64,000 nucleotides of DNA from DYMC01 sp035406705 (GTDB lineage Bacteria > Verrucomicrobiota > Lentisphaeria > Victivallales > GWF2-50-93), in NCBI GenBank assembly GCA_964426675.1, contig CAYRRM010000005.1:52744-116743 (forward strand), in the 5' to 3' direction. The notes under the pieces are model-generated. The model searched no databases. It worked only from the letters and a program-made list of their open reading frames with translations, and was not told where the DNA came from. A program made the position numbers and the translations under genes. Shown piece after piece: positions 52,545-61,463 of the stretch (positions are counted from its first letter, which is position 1; the number at the start of each line of letters is the position of its first letter).

Positions 52545-53440
52545 TCAAGAGCTCCGGCATTCAGGATAGATTCTTTTAAAAAAGCCATCTCTTCTCCCGT
52601 AGCATCATCGAATATGCTTTCAATTACATAGACATCTTCTGTATTTTTTTCGTGAAGTATCTTCTTTTTCTCGATACTACTACATATTGAAGCTCTTAAA
52701 ATATTGGGGAAAAGCGTAAAATTATGAGAACCTGCACCATAAGCAGTTTTCTCAAATAAAAATTCATATTTCATTTCTTTGCGAAAATCGCAAAGTTGAG
52801 AAATAATAAGAGCACCAGTTGGTGTTGTGAATTCAAATTCAGGGAGTTCTTCATTCACGAATACTGGAATATTTTTAAGAAGCTCTGATGCAGCAGGGGA
52901 GGGGATTGGGATCATCCCATGATCAGTTTTCACTGTACCGTAACCAATATTTACTGAAGTTGTGTATATTTTTTCTATTTTAAGGATATCAAGAGCAAAA
53001 ATTGCGGCACAAATATCTATTATTGAATCGATTGCGCCAACTTCGTGAAAATGAACTTTTTCTTTTTTAAAATGTACTTTTTTTTCTGCTTCAGCGAGTT
53101 TTTTGAAGAGATTAAATGATTTTTTTTTGACATCGGCTGGTAATTTGTTGTTTCCGTTGATTATTTTTTCTATTTCTTCAAGTGTTTTTCCGTTAGAGTG
53201 ATGGTCTTTCTCTTTATTATTAGCAGTATCATTAAGAATTACTTTAAATAATTTAGCCTCTATGCCAGCTCTATTTACGTTTTCTACAGAAATTGAGTAT
53301 TTTCCTTCTGTATCAAAATTATTTATTGCATCAAAGAATTCCTTTGTTCCGGCTCCGAGAGCAATAAGAGAAGCAACAAACATGTCGCCTGATATTCCAT
53401 AATATGGTTCTATGAAGAGAAATTTCTTTTTATCAGTCAT
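52475..53440 (-). CDS. larC: LarC N-terminal part, nickel-pincer cofactor synthesis (first reading frame)
   Basis: LarC inserts nickel into the pincer nucleotide cofactor of lactate racemase-type enzymes, as a CTP-dependent cyclometallase. 321 codons from the ATG at 53440, whose first base is shared with the stop of the CoA-binding gene (TAATG); an in-frame start at 53476 is less likely. Motifs: LFIEPYYGISGDMFVASLIA, KEKVHFHEVGAIDSIIDICA, GTVKTDHGMIPIPSPA and EFTTPTGALIISQL. A His-rich stretch (KEKDHHSNG) fits metal handling. After LPASGKK the frame reads TDRLILFPLFAQ and stops; the true continuation is in the -1 frame. Neither larB, larE nor larA is in the window. Confidence 0.9.
   Translation of the reverse strand: MTDKKKFLFIEPYYGISGDMFVASLIALGAGTKEFFDAINNFDTEGKYSISVENVNRAGIEAKLFKVILNDTANNKEKDHHSNGKTLEEIEKIINGNNKLPADVKKKSFNLFKKLAEAEKKVHFKKEKVHFHEVGAIDSIIDICAAIFALDILKIEKIYTTSVNIGYGTVKTDHGMIPIPSPAASELLKNIPVFVNEELPEFEFTTPTGALIISQLCDFRKEMKYEFLFEKTAYGAGSHNFTLFPNILRASICSSIEKKKILHEKNTEDVYVIESIFDDATGEEMAFLKESILNAGALDCIILPASGKKTDRLILFPLFAQ
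52513..52520 (-). other. A8 slippery site for -1 frameshift in larC
   Basis: On the coding strand the sequence is GGA AAA AAA ACC in frame 0, the slippery heptamer A_AAA_AAA. Slipping back by one gives GGA AAA AAA AAC CGA CCG, that is G-K-K-N-R-P, joining the two LarC halves without loss. No strong downstream hairpin is seen (only a short ACCGGT palindrome). Confidence 0.7.
52781..52791. repeat. GCGA-N3-TCGC palindrome, copy 16 (different codon phase)
   Basis: Spacer AAA on plus, flanks T and A; in larC. The only copy read in another phase: sense codes Cys-Asp-Phe-Arg. Confidence 0.9.
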
Positions 53441-53799
53441 TAGAAAGCCTTTGTTTTTAGGAGAATTAGTGTACACGCATTAAGGACTTGTATTCCATTT
53501 TTCTCGAGTTTTTTCGAGAGTTCTTCATTTTCAGCTCCGGGATTGAATATTACTCTTTTTGGTTTTAGAGCTAATATTTCATCTGTTAATTTTGATGAGC
53601 GTTCGGGAGATAAATAAATGGTGATAGTGTGTATAGGTTCCTTTATTTCACTTATAGAATGGAAAACTTTTATATTTTCAATTTCATTTATAGATGGGTT
53701 GACGGGGAATACCTTGTGCCCTTCTATTTCAAGGGCTTTCATGGCCTTATAAGAATATCTTTCCTGTTTTAAACTTGCGCCTAAAATAACTACATTCAT
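53440..53799 (-). CDS. CoA-binding (Rossmann) domain protein, YccU-like
   Basis: 119 residues. A single CoA-binding fold: VVILGASLKQERYSYKAM at the N-terminus, GHKVFPVNPSINEIENIKVF, HTITIYLSPERSSKLTDEIL and RVIFNPGAENEELSKKLEKN. This matches the YccU family. It overlaps larC by one base (TAATG), so translation is probably coupled. A link to the nickel cofactor pathway is only suggested by position. It is the start of the minus-strand unit; the plus-strand DUF1549 gene begins 90 bases away. Confidence 0.88.
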   Translation of the reverse strand: MNVVILGASLKQERYSYKAMKALEIEGHKVFPVNPSINEIENIKVFHSISEIKEPIHTITIYLSPERSSKLTDEILALKPKRVIFNPGAENEELSKKLEKNGIQVLNACTLILLKTKAF

Positions 53800-53889
53800 C
53801 TTTTTGTTTTTTTTAGATTAACTGTTAAAATAATATCATTTATTGAATCGTTATTCAAATGGTAAATAAAATTTTTTAATATCAGAAAT

Positions 53890-55530
53890 ATGAATCTAAA
53901 ATTTCTCTTTGTATCGTTTTTATTATTTTTATCTAATCTCTTTTTTGCTTTTGAAGGGGAAAGTGATTTTCGCCCTCTAAATAGAATTGATGAAATCCAA
54001 CTAAGTCTTTTTCAAAAAAAAGACATAAAGCCAGCGAAAATATGTTCTGACTCTATATTTATACGCAGAGTTTATTTTGATTTATGTGGACAACCCCCGC
54101 CATATGAGCGGGTAAAACTTTTTATAGAAGACAAAAATCCTGATAAACGAAATAAGTTGGTTGAGGATTTGCTTTCTACAGATGAATTTGCTTATTATTG
54201 GGCATTGCGTTGGGGGGATATTTTACGTATAAAATCTGAATTTCCAATAAATATATGGCCAAATGCGGTTCAATCTTTTTCATACTGGCTTTTTGATTCC
54301 ATCAGAGAAAATAAACCATATGATATATTCTGTCGAGAGATGATTTGTGCATCAGGAAGTAATTTTAGGGTTCCTCCCGTAAATTTTTATCGTTCAACGC
54401 CTGATAAAACTCCTGAAGGAATTGCGAAAATCGCCGTTCTTGCATTTTTGTGTTCTCGAATAGAAAAATGGAATGATTATGAGAAGAAGGAGATAAGTAA
54501 AATTTTCTCAAGAGTCTCTTATAAAAAAACTGATGAATGGAAGGAAGAGATAGTTTTCTCAAATCCTACCCCTTTTGAATCTTTTAAAGTTAATATGCCA
54601 GATGGAACAATCCTTGAAATGTCTGAGTCAATTGATCCGCGCATACAGTTTGCGGACTGGCTTAGTGGTCCTGCAAAAAAATGGTTTGCCGAGGCTGCTG
54701 TAAATAGAATATGGTTCTGGCTATTCGGCAGAGGAATAATCCATGAACCAGACGATTTTCGCTTTGAAAGGGAAAATTCATTTATTGGAGCATTGCTGCC
54801 TGGTACGGTGATAAGGAACAATAATAAAGCGAATAAACCTGTCAATCCTGAATTACTTAATTATCTTTCAGATGAATTCATTCGCAATAATTATGACTTT
54901 AAATCATTTGTAAAATTGATAGTGTCTTCGGCAACTTATCAGCAATCTTGTATTCCTACTATTGAACTTCAGCTTGCAGAGAAATATTTTGCTGTCTATA
55001 AAGTTAGAAGATTAGATGCCGAAATAATTGCAGATATTCTAAGTTATTATTCAAAAAAATATCCACGATATGTTAGCATGATACCAGAACCTTTTACTTT
55101 TATCCCTTCTGAGAATCCTACAATATCATTAAATGATGGTAGTATAACGAGTTCATTTCTGGAACTGTTTGGCCGGTCCCCACGTGATAGTGGATTGCTT
55201 CTTGAAAAAAATAACAGTGTTACTTATGCTCAAAGGTTATATTTTTTAAATTCATCTGATGTTCAGAATGGGCTTTGTTCAAGCCCTTTACTTAAATACG
55301 CATTTACAAATGCTGGACCGGATCCCAAACGTATCATAGAGGAAATATACCTTTTGTATCTATCAAGGTATCCGACGCAAAAAGAGGTAAAAATAATATT
55401 AGAGAAGATTAATTCTGAATTTGGTGAAATCAGGAATTTTTCAAAAAAATCTATAAAGAATTTGCGCCCCGTAATTAATGATATTGTTTGGGCACTTGTT
55501 AATTCAGAAGAATTCATTTTTAGACATTAA
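53890..55530 (+). CDS. DUF1549/DUF1553 secreted protein (short form)
   Basis: 546 residues. Signal peptide at about 1-21. The DUF1549 part holds the typical FIRRVYFDLCGQPPPYERV and FAYYWALRWGDILRIKS; the DUF1553 part has FADWLSGPAKKWFAEAAVNR, IWFWLFGRGIIHEPDDFR, PELLNYLSDEFIRNNYDFKS and SATYQQSCIPTIE. In Planctomycetota the family usually begins with a cytochrome c domain with CxxCH; none is present here, so this is the domain pair alone. The function of the family is not known; it travels with DUF1501. It starts 90 bases from the divergent CoA-binding gene and is followed by the DUF1501 gene after 16 bases. Confidence 0.9.
   Translation: MNLKFLFVSFLLFLSNLFFAFEGESDFRPLNRIDEIQLSLFQKKDIKPAKICSDSIFIRRVYFDLCGQPPPYERVKLFIEDKNPDKRNKLVEDLLSTDEFAYYWALRWGDILRIKSEFPINIWPNAVQSFSYWLFDSIRENKPYDIFCREMICASGSNFRVPPVNFYRSTPDKTPEGIAKIAVLAFLCSRIEKWNDYEKKEISKIFSRVSYKKTDEWKEEIVFSNPTPFESFKVNMPDGTILEMSESIDPRIQFADWLSGPAKKWFAEAAVNRIWFWLFGRGIIHEPDDFRFERENSFIGALLPGTVIRNNNKANKPVNPELLNYLSDEFIRNNYDFKSFVKLIVSSATYQQSCIPTIELQLAEKYFAVYKVRRLDAEIIADILSYYSKKYPRYVSMIPEPFTFIPSENPTISLNDGSITSSFLELFGRSPRDSGLLLEKNNSVTYAQRLYFLNSSDVQNGLCSSPLLKYAFTNAGPDPKRIIEEIYLLYLSRYPTQKEVKIILEKINSEFGEIRNFSKKSIKNLRPVINDIVWALVNSEEFIFRH
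54424..54434. repeat. GCGA-N3-TCGC palindrome, copy 17
   Basis: Spacer AAA; left flank T, right flank C. In the DUF1549 gene, coding Ala-Lys-Ile-Ala. Confidence 0.9.
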
Positions 55531-55546
55531 AATTTGAGGAGAAAAT

Positions 55547-56854
55547 ATGAAATTTACAAGACGAGAATTCTTAGAACAATCTATTGTTCTCCTATCAATA
55601 TCTCTATTGTCTAAAAAATTAAGTGCTCTTGAATTGAATAAATTACCGAAGCTAAAATCTGGGAGAGCTAAATCTGTTATTGAGATCTGGCTATGGGGAG
55701 GCCCCTCTCATCTTGAAACTTTTGATCCCAAACCTGATGCAGGAGAGGACTATAATGGTGGATTTAAAGCCATTCCAACGAATGTATCAGGGATACAATT
55801 AAGTGAATTCTTACCTAATCTCGCAAAACATGCTGATAAATTTTCACTAATCAGAAGTATGACCCATGGCATAAATGCACATGAAACTGCAACATATTTA
55901 ATGCAAACTGGTCGTGAACCAGGAGGAAAGGTTTTCCCATCAATAGGCGCAGTAATTGGACTATTGAGAGGATATGATTTTGGATACACGAGCAAAATCC
56001 CTCCATATATTGTTTTAACACGTGAAAAGGGGCGTTTTTCTGAGCTTGGCTTTTTAAGTCCTAAATATAAACCGTTAGTCACTGGTGGAGATCCAAACGC
56101 ACCTATTTTTGCGGTAGAAGGGATTATTAATAAATCTTTCTCTCGGGATCAACAGATTAAGCGCAGGGAATTTCTTAAGAAGATGAATCTGTTATCTGAT
56201 ATACTTAAAACTAATAAAGAAATTGAAAATTTCGAAAATAGTGAAAACGAAGCATATGAACTTATTGCTGGTTCATCTGCTGACGTCTTTGACCTATCAA
56301 AAGAAAAGCCTGAATTAAGGGATCGTTACGGAAGAAATACTTTTGGGCAATCGTGTATTGTTGCGCGAAGACTTGTAGAGGCTGGTGTCCCTTATATTAC
56401 AATTAATTCTCCTGGTTGGGACACACATAAAAGGCACTTTTTTGCTATGAAACAAAAACTTCCTCAACTTGACATGGGACTTTCTTCCCTTTTAACTGAT
56501 TTACATGAAAGGGGATTACTCAATACAACAATTGTATGGTGTTGTGGGGAATTTGGGCGTCAACCAAAGATATCAAAGGAAAGTCCCTGGAATGGAGGTA
56601 GACAGCATTGGGGAAAATGCTTCAGTGCGCTTGTTGCAGGAGGGGGTTTTAAGGGCGGAGAGATATTGGGAAAATCTGATGCGAGAGGAGAAGAAGTAGC
56701 TGAACGCCCCGTATATCCGCAGGATTTTCTTGGTAGTATTTATGAATTAATGGGAATAAATCCTGATGATAAACTCCCTAATCCAATGAATGAGGATATA
56801 AAAATTATGCCTCCACCATCAAAATATGGAAGAATAAAGGAGTTATATAATTAA
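55547..56854 (+). CDS. DUF1501 family protein with Tat-like signal
   Basis: 435 residues. The N-terminus FTRREFLEQSIVLLSISLL has a twin-arginine motif, so it may be exported folded. Typical DUF1501 segments follow: VIEIWLWGGPSHLETFDPKP, SLIRSMTHGINAHETATYLM, RYGRNTFGQSCIVARRLVEAG, PYITINSPGWDTHKRHF, TTIVWCCGEFGRQPKISK and HWGKCFSALVAGGGFKGGEI. The fold is alkaline-phosphatase/sulfatase-like, and the conserved Asp/His residues are in place. GAGGAG precedes the ATG. It follows the DUF1549 gene, the usual partner. Confidence 0.93.
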   Translation: MKFTRREFLEQSIVLLSISLLSKKLSALELNKLPKLKSGRAKSVIEIWLWGGPSHLETFDPKPDAGEDYNGGFKAIPTNVSGIQLSEFLPNLAKHADKFSLIRSMTHGINAHETATYLMQTGREPGGKVFPSIGAVIGLLRGYDFGYTSKIPPYIVLTREKGRFSELGFLSPKYKPLVTGGDPNAPIFAVEGIINKSFSRDQQIKRREFLKKMNLLSDILKTNKEIENFENSENEAYELIAGSSADVFDLSKEKPELRDRYGRNTFGQSCIVARRLVEAGVPYITINSPGWDTHKRHFFAMKQKLPQLDMGLSSLLTDLHERGLLNTTIVWCCGEFGRQPKISKESPWNGGRQHWGKCFSALVAGGGFKGGEILGKSDARGEEVAERPVYPQDFLGSIYELMGINPDDKLPNPMNEDIKIMPPPSKYGRIKELYN

Positions 56855-56866
56855 TTGGATTGCGAT

Positions 56867-58828
56867 ATGAATAAGAAAAAAATTATTTTACTTACTTTAA
56901 CCCTTACTCTTTTTCTACCTTATACTTCATTTTCACAGTTAAAAAAGATGCAGGATAAAACTCCTCATATTGGTTACGTTTATCCTGCAGGAGGTAAAGC
57001 TGGAGAAAAGGTTGATTTGATTGTCGGAGGGATGAATTTAAATGGCGTTAAATCCGCTTATTTTTCAACAGATGATATTGAGATATTGGATATTAAATTT
57101 TTTATGCCCTTTAAAAATTTTTCAAATGATTTAAAAAATGAATTGCGTCCAATTGTAAAAGCTATTGAAATGGGAGAAGATCCCATTGAAACTTCAAAAA
57201 AATATGTTGAAAAACAAATTGAACGTTTAAAAGAGCAAAGTCGCAAGAATGATGACAAAGAAAATGAAAATGACGAAAGATTAAAAATTGTTCCCGGTGA
57301 AAGGCTTATATATATAGATATGACACCAGAAGAAGTCGTAAAATATATAAAAGAAATGTCGCCCCTTGAATATCAATGTCTTTGTAAAGAGCTTTTTACT
57401 CGTCAGGATAATCTGCAGGCAAGTCCAGCTATTTCACAAAAAGCAATATTATCTTTAAAAATAAGTGATAGTGCAAAACCTGGTATCTATGAACTTAGAC
57501 TTATCTCTCGGACTGGAATCAGTAATCCGCTTTCTTTTGAAATTAGTAATATCTCTGAAGAAGCAGAGGATTATTATTATCATGAGAGAAAGGGAAAAAA
57601 AGAAATTTCTATAAAGGATTTTCCTATTTTTATCAATGGGGAAATTATGCCAGGGGAAGTAGATTATTTTCCCTTTTCCGCAGAAAAAGGAGAAAGAATA
57701 AGATTTTCTTTAAAAGGGCGGATATTAAATCCATATATCGGGGATGCTGTTCCAGGATGGTTCCAACCAGTAATAGCTATTTATAATGAAGAAAATAAGA
57801 TTATTGCGTTTGCAGATGATTATTACCGTTCTCCTGATCCTATCCTTGATTTTATAATACAAAATACTGGACAATATAAAGTCTCAATAAGAGATTCTAT
57901 TTACAGAGGCAGAGAAGATTTTGTTTATCGTTTAAGAATTGAAAAACTGAACTCTGTTTCATCAGAAGAGAATAAACCAACCGAAATCCCAGAACGTTTT
58001 AAAACCCTAAAAATTGAGCAAAGTAATGCATCATCAAAAGATAATCCGCAAGTCATAGAGTGTCCTTCTCTCATATCAGGTGTATTTAATGATACTGCAA
58101 AGCCTCATTATTTCCTTGTTAATTTCACAAAAGGTAAAAAAATTGTTTTAGAGAGTTTTGCTGCCAGACTTAATGCGCCTACAGATACCTTTATTCAGGT
58201 TTTTGACACAGATGGGAATTTGGTTATTTCTAATGATGATCATAAGAATCTAAATATAGGTTATATTACACATCATTCAGATTCTTATTGTATTTTGGAC
58301 CCTAAATATACTGGCAAGTATCTGATAAAAATTGGTGAATTACAGGATAAATTTGGAGCAGATTATAAGTATTTTCTCAGAGTAGATCATCTTCGTCCGG
58401 ACTTTATAGTTTACCATTACCCTTCTGCTCTTAATGTGGTTCCGGGACATTCAGTTAATGTTAATTTTATGATAGAACGTTTTGATAATTTTGATGGAAA
58501 CGTTGAGATAAAATTAAAATCTCTGCTGAATGGAATATCTCTGTCTAAAACAACGATAAAAAGTTCAGAAAATCATACAGAATTAGAATTAGCCATTCAA
58601 TCCAATCTCCCTGGAGGAATTCATGATATTGAATTTATAGCGTCAGCAGAAATTGCAGGAAGAAAAGTGGAAAAAAGAGTTTTACCATCTGATGAAGTAA
58701 TGCAAGCATTTATTTATAAGCATTTATTGCCTGCATCAAACTCAATACTTTGTATTACAGGTAGAGGTTTATTTCAAAAACAGAAAGAGAAAAAAAAAGA
58801 ATTTTTCAAAGAAAAAAAAGAAAAGTAG
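56867..58828 (+). CDS. Pre-peptidase C-terminal (PPC) domain secreted protein
   Basis: 653 residues from the ATG at 56867, which gives a clean signal peptide (KKIILLTLTLTLFLPYTSFS); a TTG at 56855 is better spaced from AAGGAG and is the alternative start. The mature protein begins THIGYVYPAGGKAGEKVDL, common in the planctomycete partner of DUF1549/DUF1501 proteins, has a Lys/Glu-rich helical stretch at about 85-140, and then two or three PPC-like beta domains (GEVDYFPFSAEKGERIRFSL, TFIQVFDTDGNLVISNDDHK, YFLRVDHLRPDF). The C-terminus is Lys-rich. It probably forms a unit with the two genes before it. Confidence 0.85.
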   Translation: MNKKKIILLTLTLTLFLPYTSFSQLKKMQDKTPHIGYVYPAGGKAGEKVDLIVGGMNLNGVKSAYFSTDDIEILDIKFFMPFKNFSNDLKNELRPIVKAIEMGEDPIETSKKYVEKQIERLKEQSRKNDDKENENDERLKIVPGERLIYIDMTPEEVVKYIKEMSPLEYQCLCKELFTRQDNLQASPAISQKAILSLKISDSAKPGIYELRLISRTGISNPLSFEISNISEEAEDYYYHERKGKKEISIKDFPIFINGEIMPGEVDYFPFSAEKGERIRFSLKGRILNPYIGDAVPGWFQPVIAIYNEENKIIAFADDYYRSPDPILDFIIQNTGQYKVSIRDSIYRGREDFVYRLRIEKLNSVSSEENKPTEIPERFKTLKIEQSNASSKDNPQVIECPSLISGVFNDTAKPHYFLVNFTKGKKIVLESFAARLNAPTDTFIQVFDTDGNLVISNDDHKNLNIGYITHHSDSYCILDPKYTGKYLIKIGELQDKFGADYKYFLRVDHLRPDFIVYHYPSALNVVPGHSVNVNFMIERFDNFDGNVEIKLKSLLNGISLSKTTIKSSENHTELELAIQSNLPGGIHDIEFIASAEIAGRKVEKRVLPSDEVMQAFIYKHLLPASNSILCITGRGLFQKQKEKKKEFFKEKKEK

Positions 58829-58838
58829 ATTTTGGTTA

Positions 58839-61463
58839 TTAATTGTTAAAGATTCCAGAGGTCGGCGTCCATCTTCTTTTGCCTTTTTTTCCAGAATATT
58901 TCAATTCTAATATTGAAAAAAGCCTATTGGTTATCGGCGAAAGAATTCTCATTGGAAATAATTCTTGAAATGGTTTTACTCGAACATTAAAATCACAATA
59001 ATCTTCATACCAATTATAATAGCCACTTCCCTCGAGAGCTATTATATTTCCATTTGTTTCAATTTTGTCTGATCGAATAATTGTATCATTTAATTTGAAA
59101 TCTGCATTTATGGTGTCTATCTGGGCCCAATCCTTATCCAGATATTTTGTTCCAATAACCTGGATCAATTCGTAGAGAATTGGAATATTCAATATTTTAC
59201 AATCAGTAATTAAGAATGAGCCTCCTCCATTAAATAATAATTTTGAATTTTGTGAATAGATTTTGCTTTTTAGCTTGAGTGAGAGTAATCCTATATAATC
59301 AGAAGGAGTATTTTGTATGTCTTTCAATATTTGATGGAAATTAGAGTTTTTAATTTGTACTTTTATATCCCCTAAATCTTTTTGAAAGTCATAATGGAAA
59401 TTCCCATTAAAAACGCCTTGATAAAATATAGCATTTAATTGCTCTATTGATAGAACATGTCTATTGAATTCTATGTTTGCAGAAAAATCGTTGAGTGAAA
59501 GATTTGCGATTTTCGCATTTTCTCCGGATATTTTTCCTTTAATTGAGGAATTTATTGTATGTTCAAGGTCTATAACACCATCGAGAGCGGTATTTAAAGC
59601 TCCATAAAAAGATAACCATTCAAGTTGGAAATACGGTATGAGTTTTAATAGAAGTTCCGCTGGTATATTATTACTTTTGGCGGAAAATGATATATATTGA
59701 GAGTTCTCTCCATCAACATTATTAGTCAAAGATGGAGTGAGAGGTTTGCTAAGGTCGAAAAAACTCTCATTGTGTATTAATTCAAAATTACAATAACCAC
59801 CATCTTTCTCAATATGGCCACCAGATATTGCAATAATCTTATCTGATGATATCAGGACAGAAGCATTAACTTTATCTATATGATTCTTATCATAAATTAA
59901 ATTTTTTAACATCAAATTGGAATCTACAAAATAAAACAATTCAGGCATAAAACGAATAAAAATTTGCATTTTTATAGAATTATCTTCAGGCTGATAAGAA
60001 AACTCTATTTTCGGAAAATCCCTGATATTTTCTTTTATTGAGGGGAATAGTTCTCCTATTAAAGATAGTTCTGGTGGTTTTCCATTTAGAATAAGTTCTG
60101 AAGAAATAATTTTTTCATTGATTAAATAAGTTAACCTGGCATTCAAAGTCATGTCTTTGTTTTTTAACTTCAATTCAGGAATTATTAAGGTGGAATTTTT
60201 AAACTTGAGTTCTGATGTTATTTCATCTATCATAATATCATGGATTTTTATTTTTTTGGCGTTGAGAGTTGATAGAAAATTTAACGTAGACAAGTTATTA
60301 TAATTTCCCGATATATCGGCAGAGAAATTCAGGTATTCAGCGTTCTCCATCTTTATTTTCTTAAAATCTATTATTGGGGCCAATTTAGGGATAAAGGAAG
60401 TAAAATCAGATATATCTGCATTAATTTTTGCATCAAAAACGTGAGTCTGAAGGTTTACCTTACTATCTCCTCTTATTGTCAATGAGTTTTCCGCATTTAC
60501 AGTTACTGATATTGTTATTAATTCAGGGGCATTGTTGTTCTTTGCGATTTTCGCAATACAGGAAAAATTGTTTAATAAAAATTCGAGATACCTTGCTTTT
60601 TTCGAAGAAAAATAGATGGTATTTTGAATATCTGGAGAGGCTTTTTCCATGTTTAATATTAGGAAATTTTTCATATTGACATCTTCGAATGAAAGATTCT
60701 CCAATTTTAAGGATGAAGTTTTTAGTTTTACATTTATAAAAAAAAGTCTTGGTCCCTTTACATCAAGATTAGCCGTGATATTGATTGAAGAATCTTTTTT
60801 ATTTTGATTTACAATTTTTTTTATTATTTCAATATATCTGGTGAGAAGTATATCATTATTTATATTAGAATTATTATTGGCTATTTGCGCCTTATTCCCT
60901 ATTTTTTTTATATTTGTATTTTCTATAAGCGTGGAATAATTTGAGACTTTTCCTTTTATATTTATGGGAATTTCGGAACAAAGACCGTTTAGATGGATGA
61001 CCTCAATATCCTTGTCAGTTAGAGAGATAGAGGCATTAAGATTTTTAAGTGATATTCCAGAGCTCGGTTCAAGGTCCATAGAAAATATATCTATTAGCGA
61101 ATCAATGACTTCTATGTTGCTAACTTTTATTTTATATTCAGGAAAAAAGTCTAAAGATATCCGAACTTTTTCTGCTTTACAATCTATCTTAATCTGATTG
61201 TTTATTATATGAGAAAATGCAATATTCTCAAGGGTTATTCCATTAACTAAACCTAATTTGACATTCTCAAAATGAAGTGAGATTTTTCTTTCCTGAAGTT
61301 TTTGTCGCAGAATATTTTCAAGATAATCTGGCAATCCAACAAAATCAAAAAGCGCTATAGAGACTATAAAGCACAATATAAAAAGGAAAATGAAGTAAAA
61401 AATAGCTCTAAGTTTATTTTCATTACTAAAGTTCAGTAAAAAGGCCCTAATTATTTTCTGCAC
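58839..61463 (-). CDS. AsmA/YhdP-like envelope protein
   Basis: 874 residues. One helix at about 20-40 (AIFYFIFLFILCFIVSIALF) anchors it; the rest is beta-strand-rich repeats as in AsmA, TamB and YhdP proteins that bridge inner and outer membranes and move phospholipids. The C-terminal part resembles AsmA-like domains (YIGLLSLKLKSKIY, GNIIALEGSGYYNWYEDYCD, RVKPFQELFPMRILSPITN). Assignment rests on overall layout plus these segments. It overlaps proA by 13 bases and ends 10 bases from the convergent PPC gene. Two GCGA-N3-TCGC sites lie inside. Confidence 0.75.
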   Translation of the reverse strand: MQKIIRAFLLNFSNENKLRAIFYFIFLFILCFIVSIALFDFVGLPDYLENILRQKLQERKISLHFENVKLGLVNGITLENIAFSHIINNQIKIDCKAEKVRISLDFFPEYKIKVSNIEVIDSLIDIFSMDLEPSSGISLKNLNASISLTDKDIEVIHLNGLCSEIPINIKGKVSNYSTLIENTNIKKIGNKAQIANNNSNINNDILLTRYIEIIKKIVNQNKKDSSINITANLDVKGPRLFFINVKLKTSSLKLENLSFEDVNMKNFLILNMEKASPDIQNTIYFSSKKARYLEFLLNNFSCIAKIAKNNNAPELITISVTVNAENSLTIRGDSKVNLQTHVFDAKINADISDFTSFIPKLAPIIDFKKIKMENAEYLNFSADISGNYNNLSTLNFLSTLNAKKIKIHDIMIDEITSELKFKNSTLIIPELKLKNKDMTLNARLTYLINEKIISSELILNGKPPELSLIGELFPSIKENIRDFPKIEFSYQPEDNSIKMQIFIRFMPELFYFVDSNLMLKNLIYDKNHIDKVNASVLISSDKIIAISGGHIEKDGGYCNFELIHNESFFDLSKPLTPSLTNNVDGENSQYISFSAKSNNIPAELLLKLIPYFQLEWLSFYGALNTALDGVIDLEHTINSSIKGKISGENAKIANLSLNDFSANIEFNRHVLSIEQLNAIFYQGVFNGNFHYDFQKDLGDIKVQIKNSNFHQILKDIQNTPSDYIGLLSLKLKSKIYSQNSKLLFNGGGSFLITDCKILNIPILYELIQVIGTKYLDKDWAQIDTINADFKLNDTIIRSDKIETNGNIIALEGSGYYNWYEDYCDFNVRVKPFQELFPMRILSPITNRLFSILELKYSGKKGKRRWTPTSGIFNN
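59506..59516. repeat. GCGA-N3-TCGC palindrome, copy 18
   Basis: Spacer TTT on plus, flanks T and A; in the AsmA-like gene, sense codes Ala-Lys-Ile-Ala. Confidence 0.9.
60544..60554. repeat. GCGA-N3-TCGC palindrome, copy 19
   Basis: Spacer TTT on plus, flanks T and A; in the AsmA-like gene, sense codes Ala-Lys-Ile-Ala. Confidence 0.9.
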
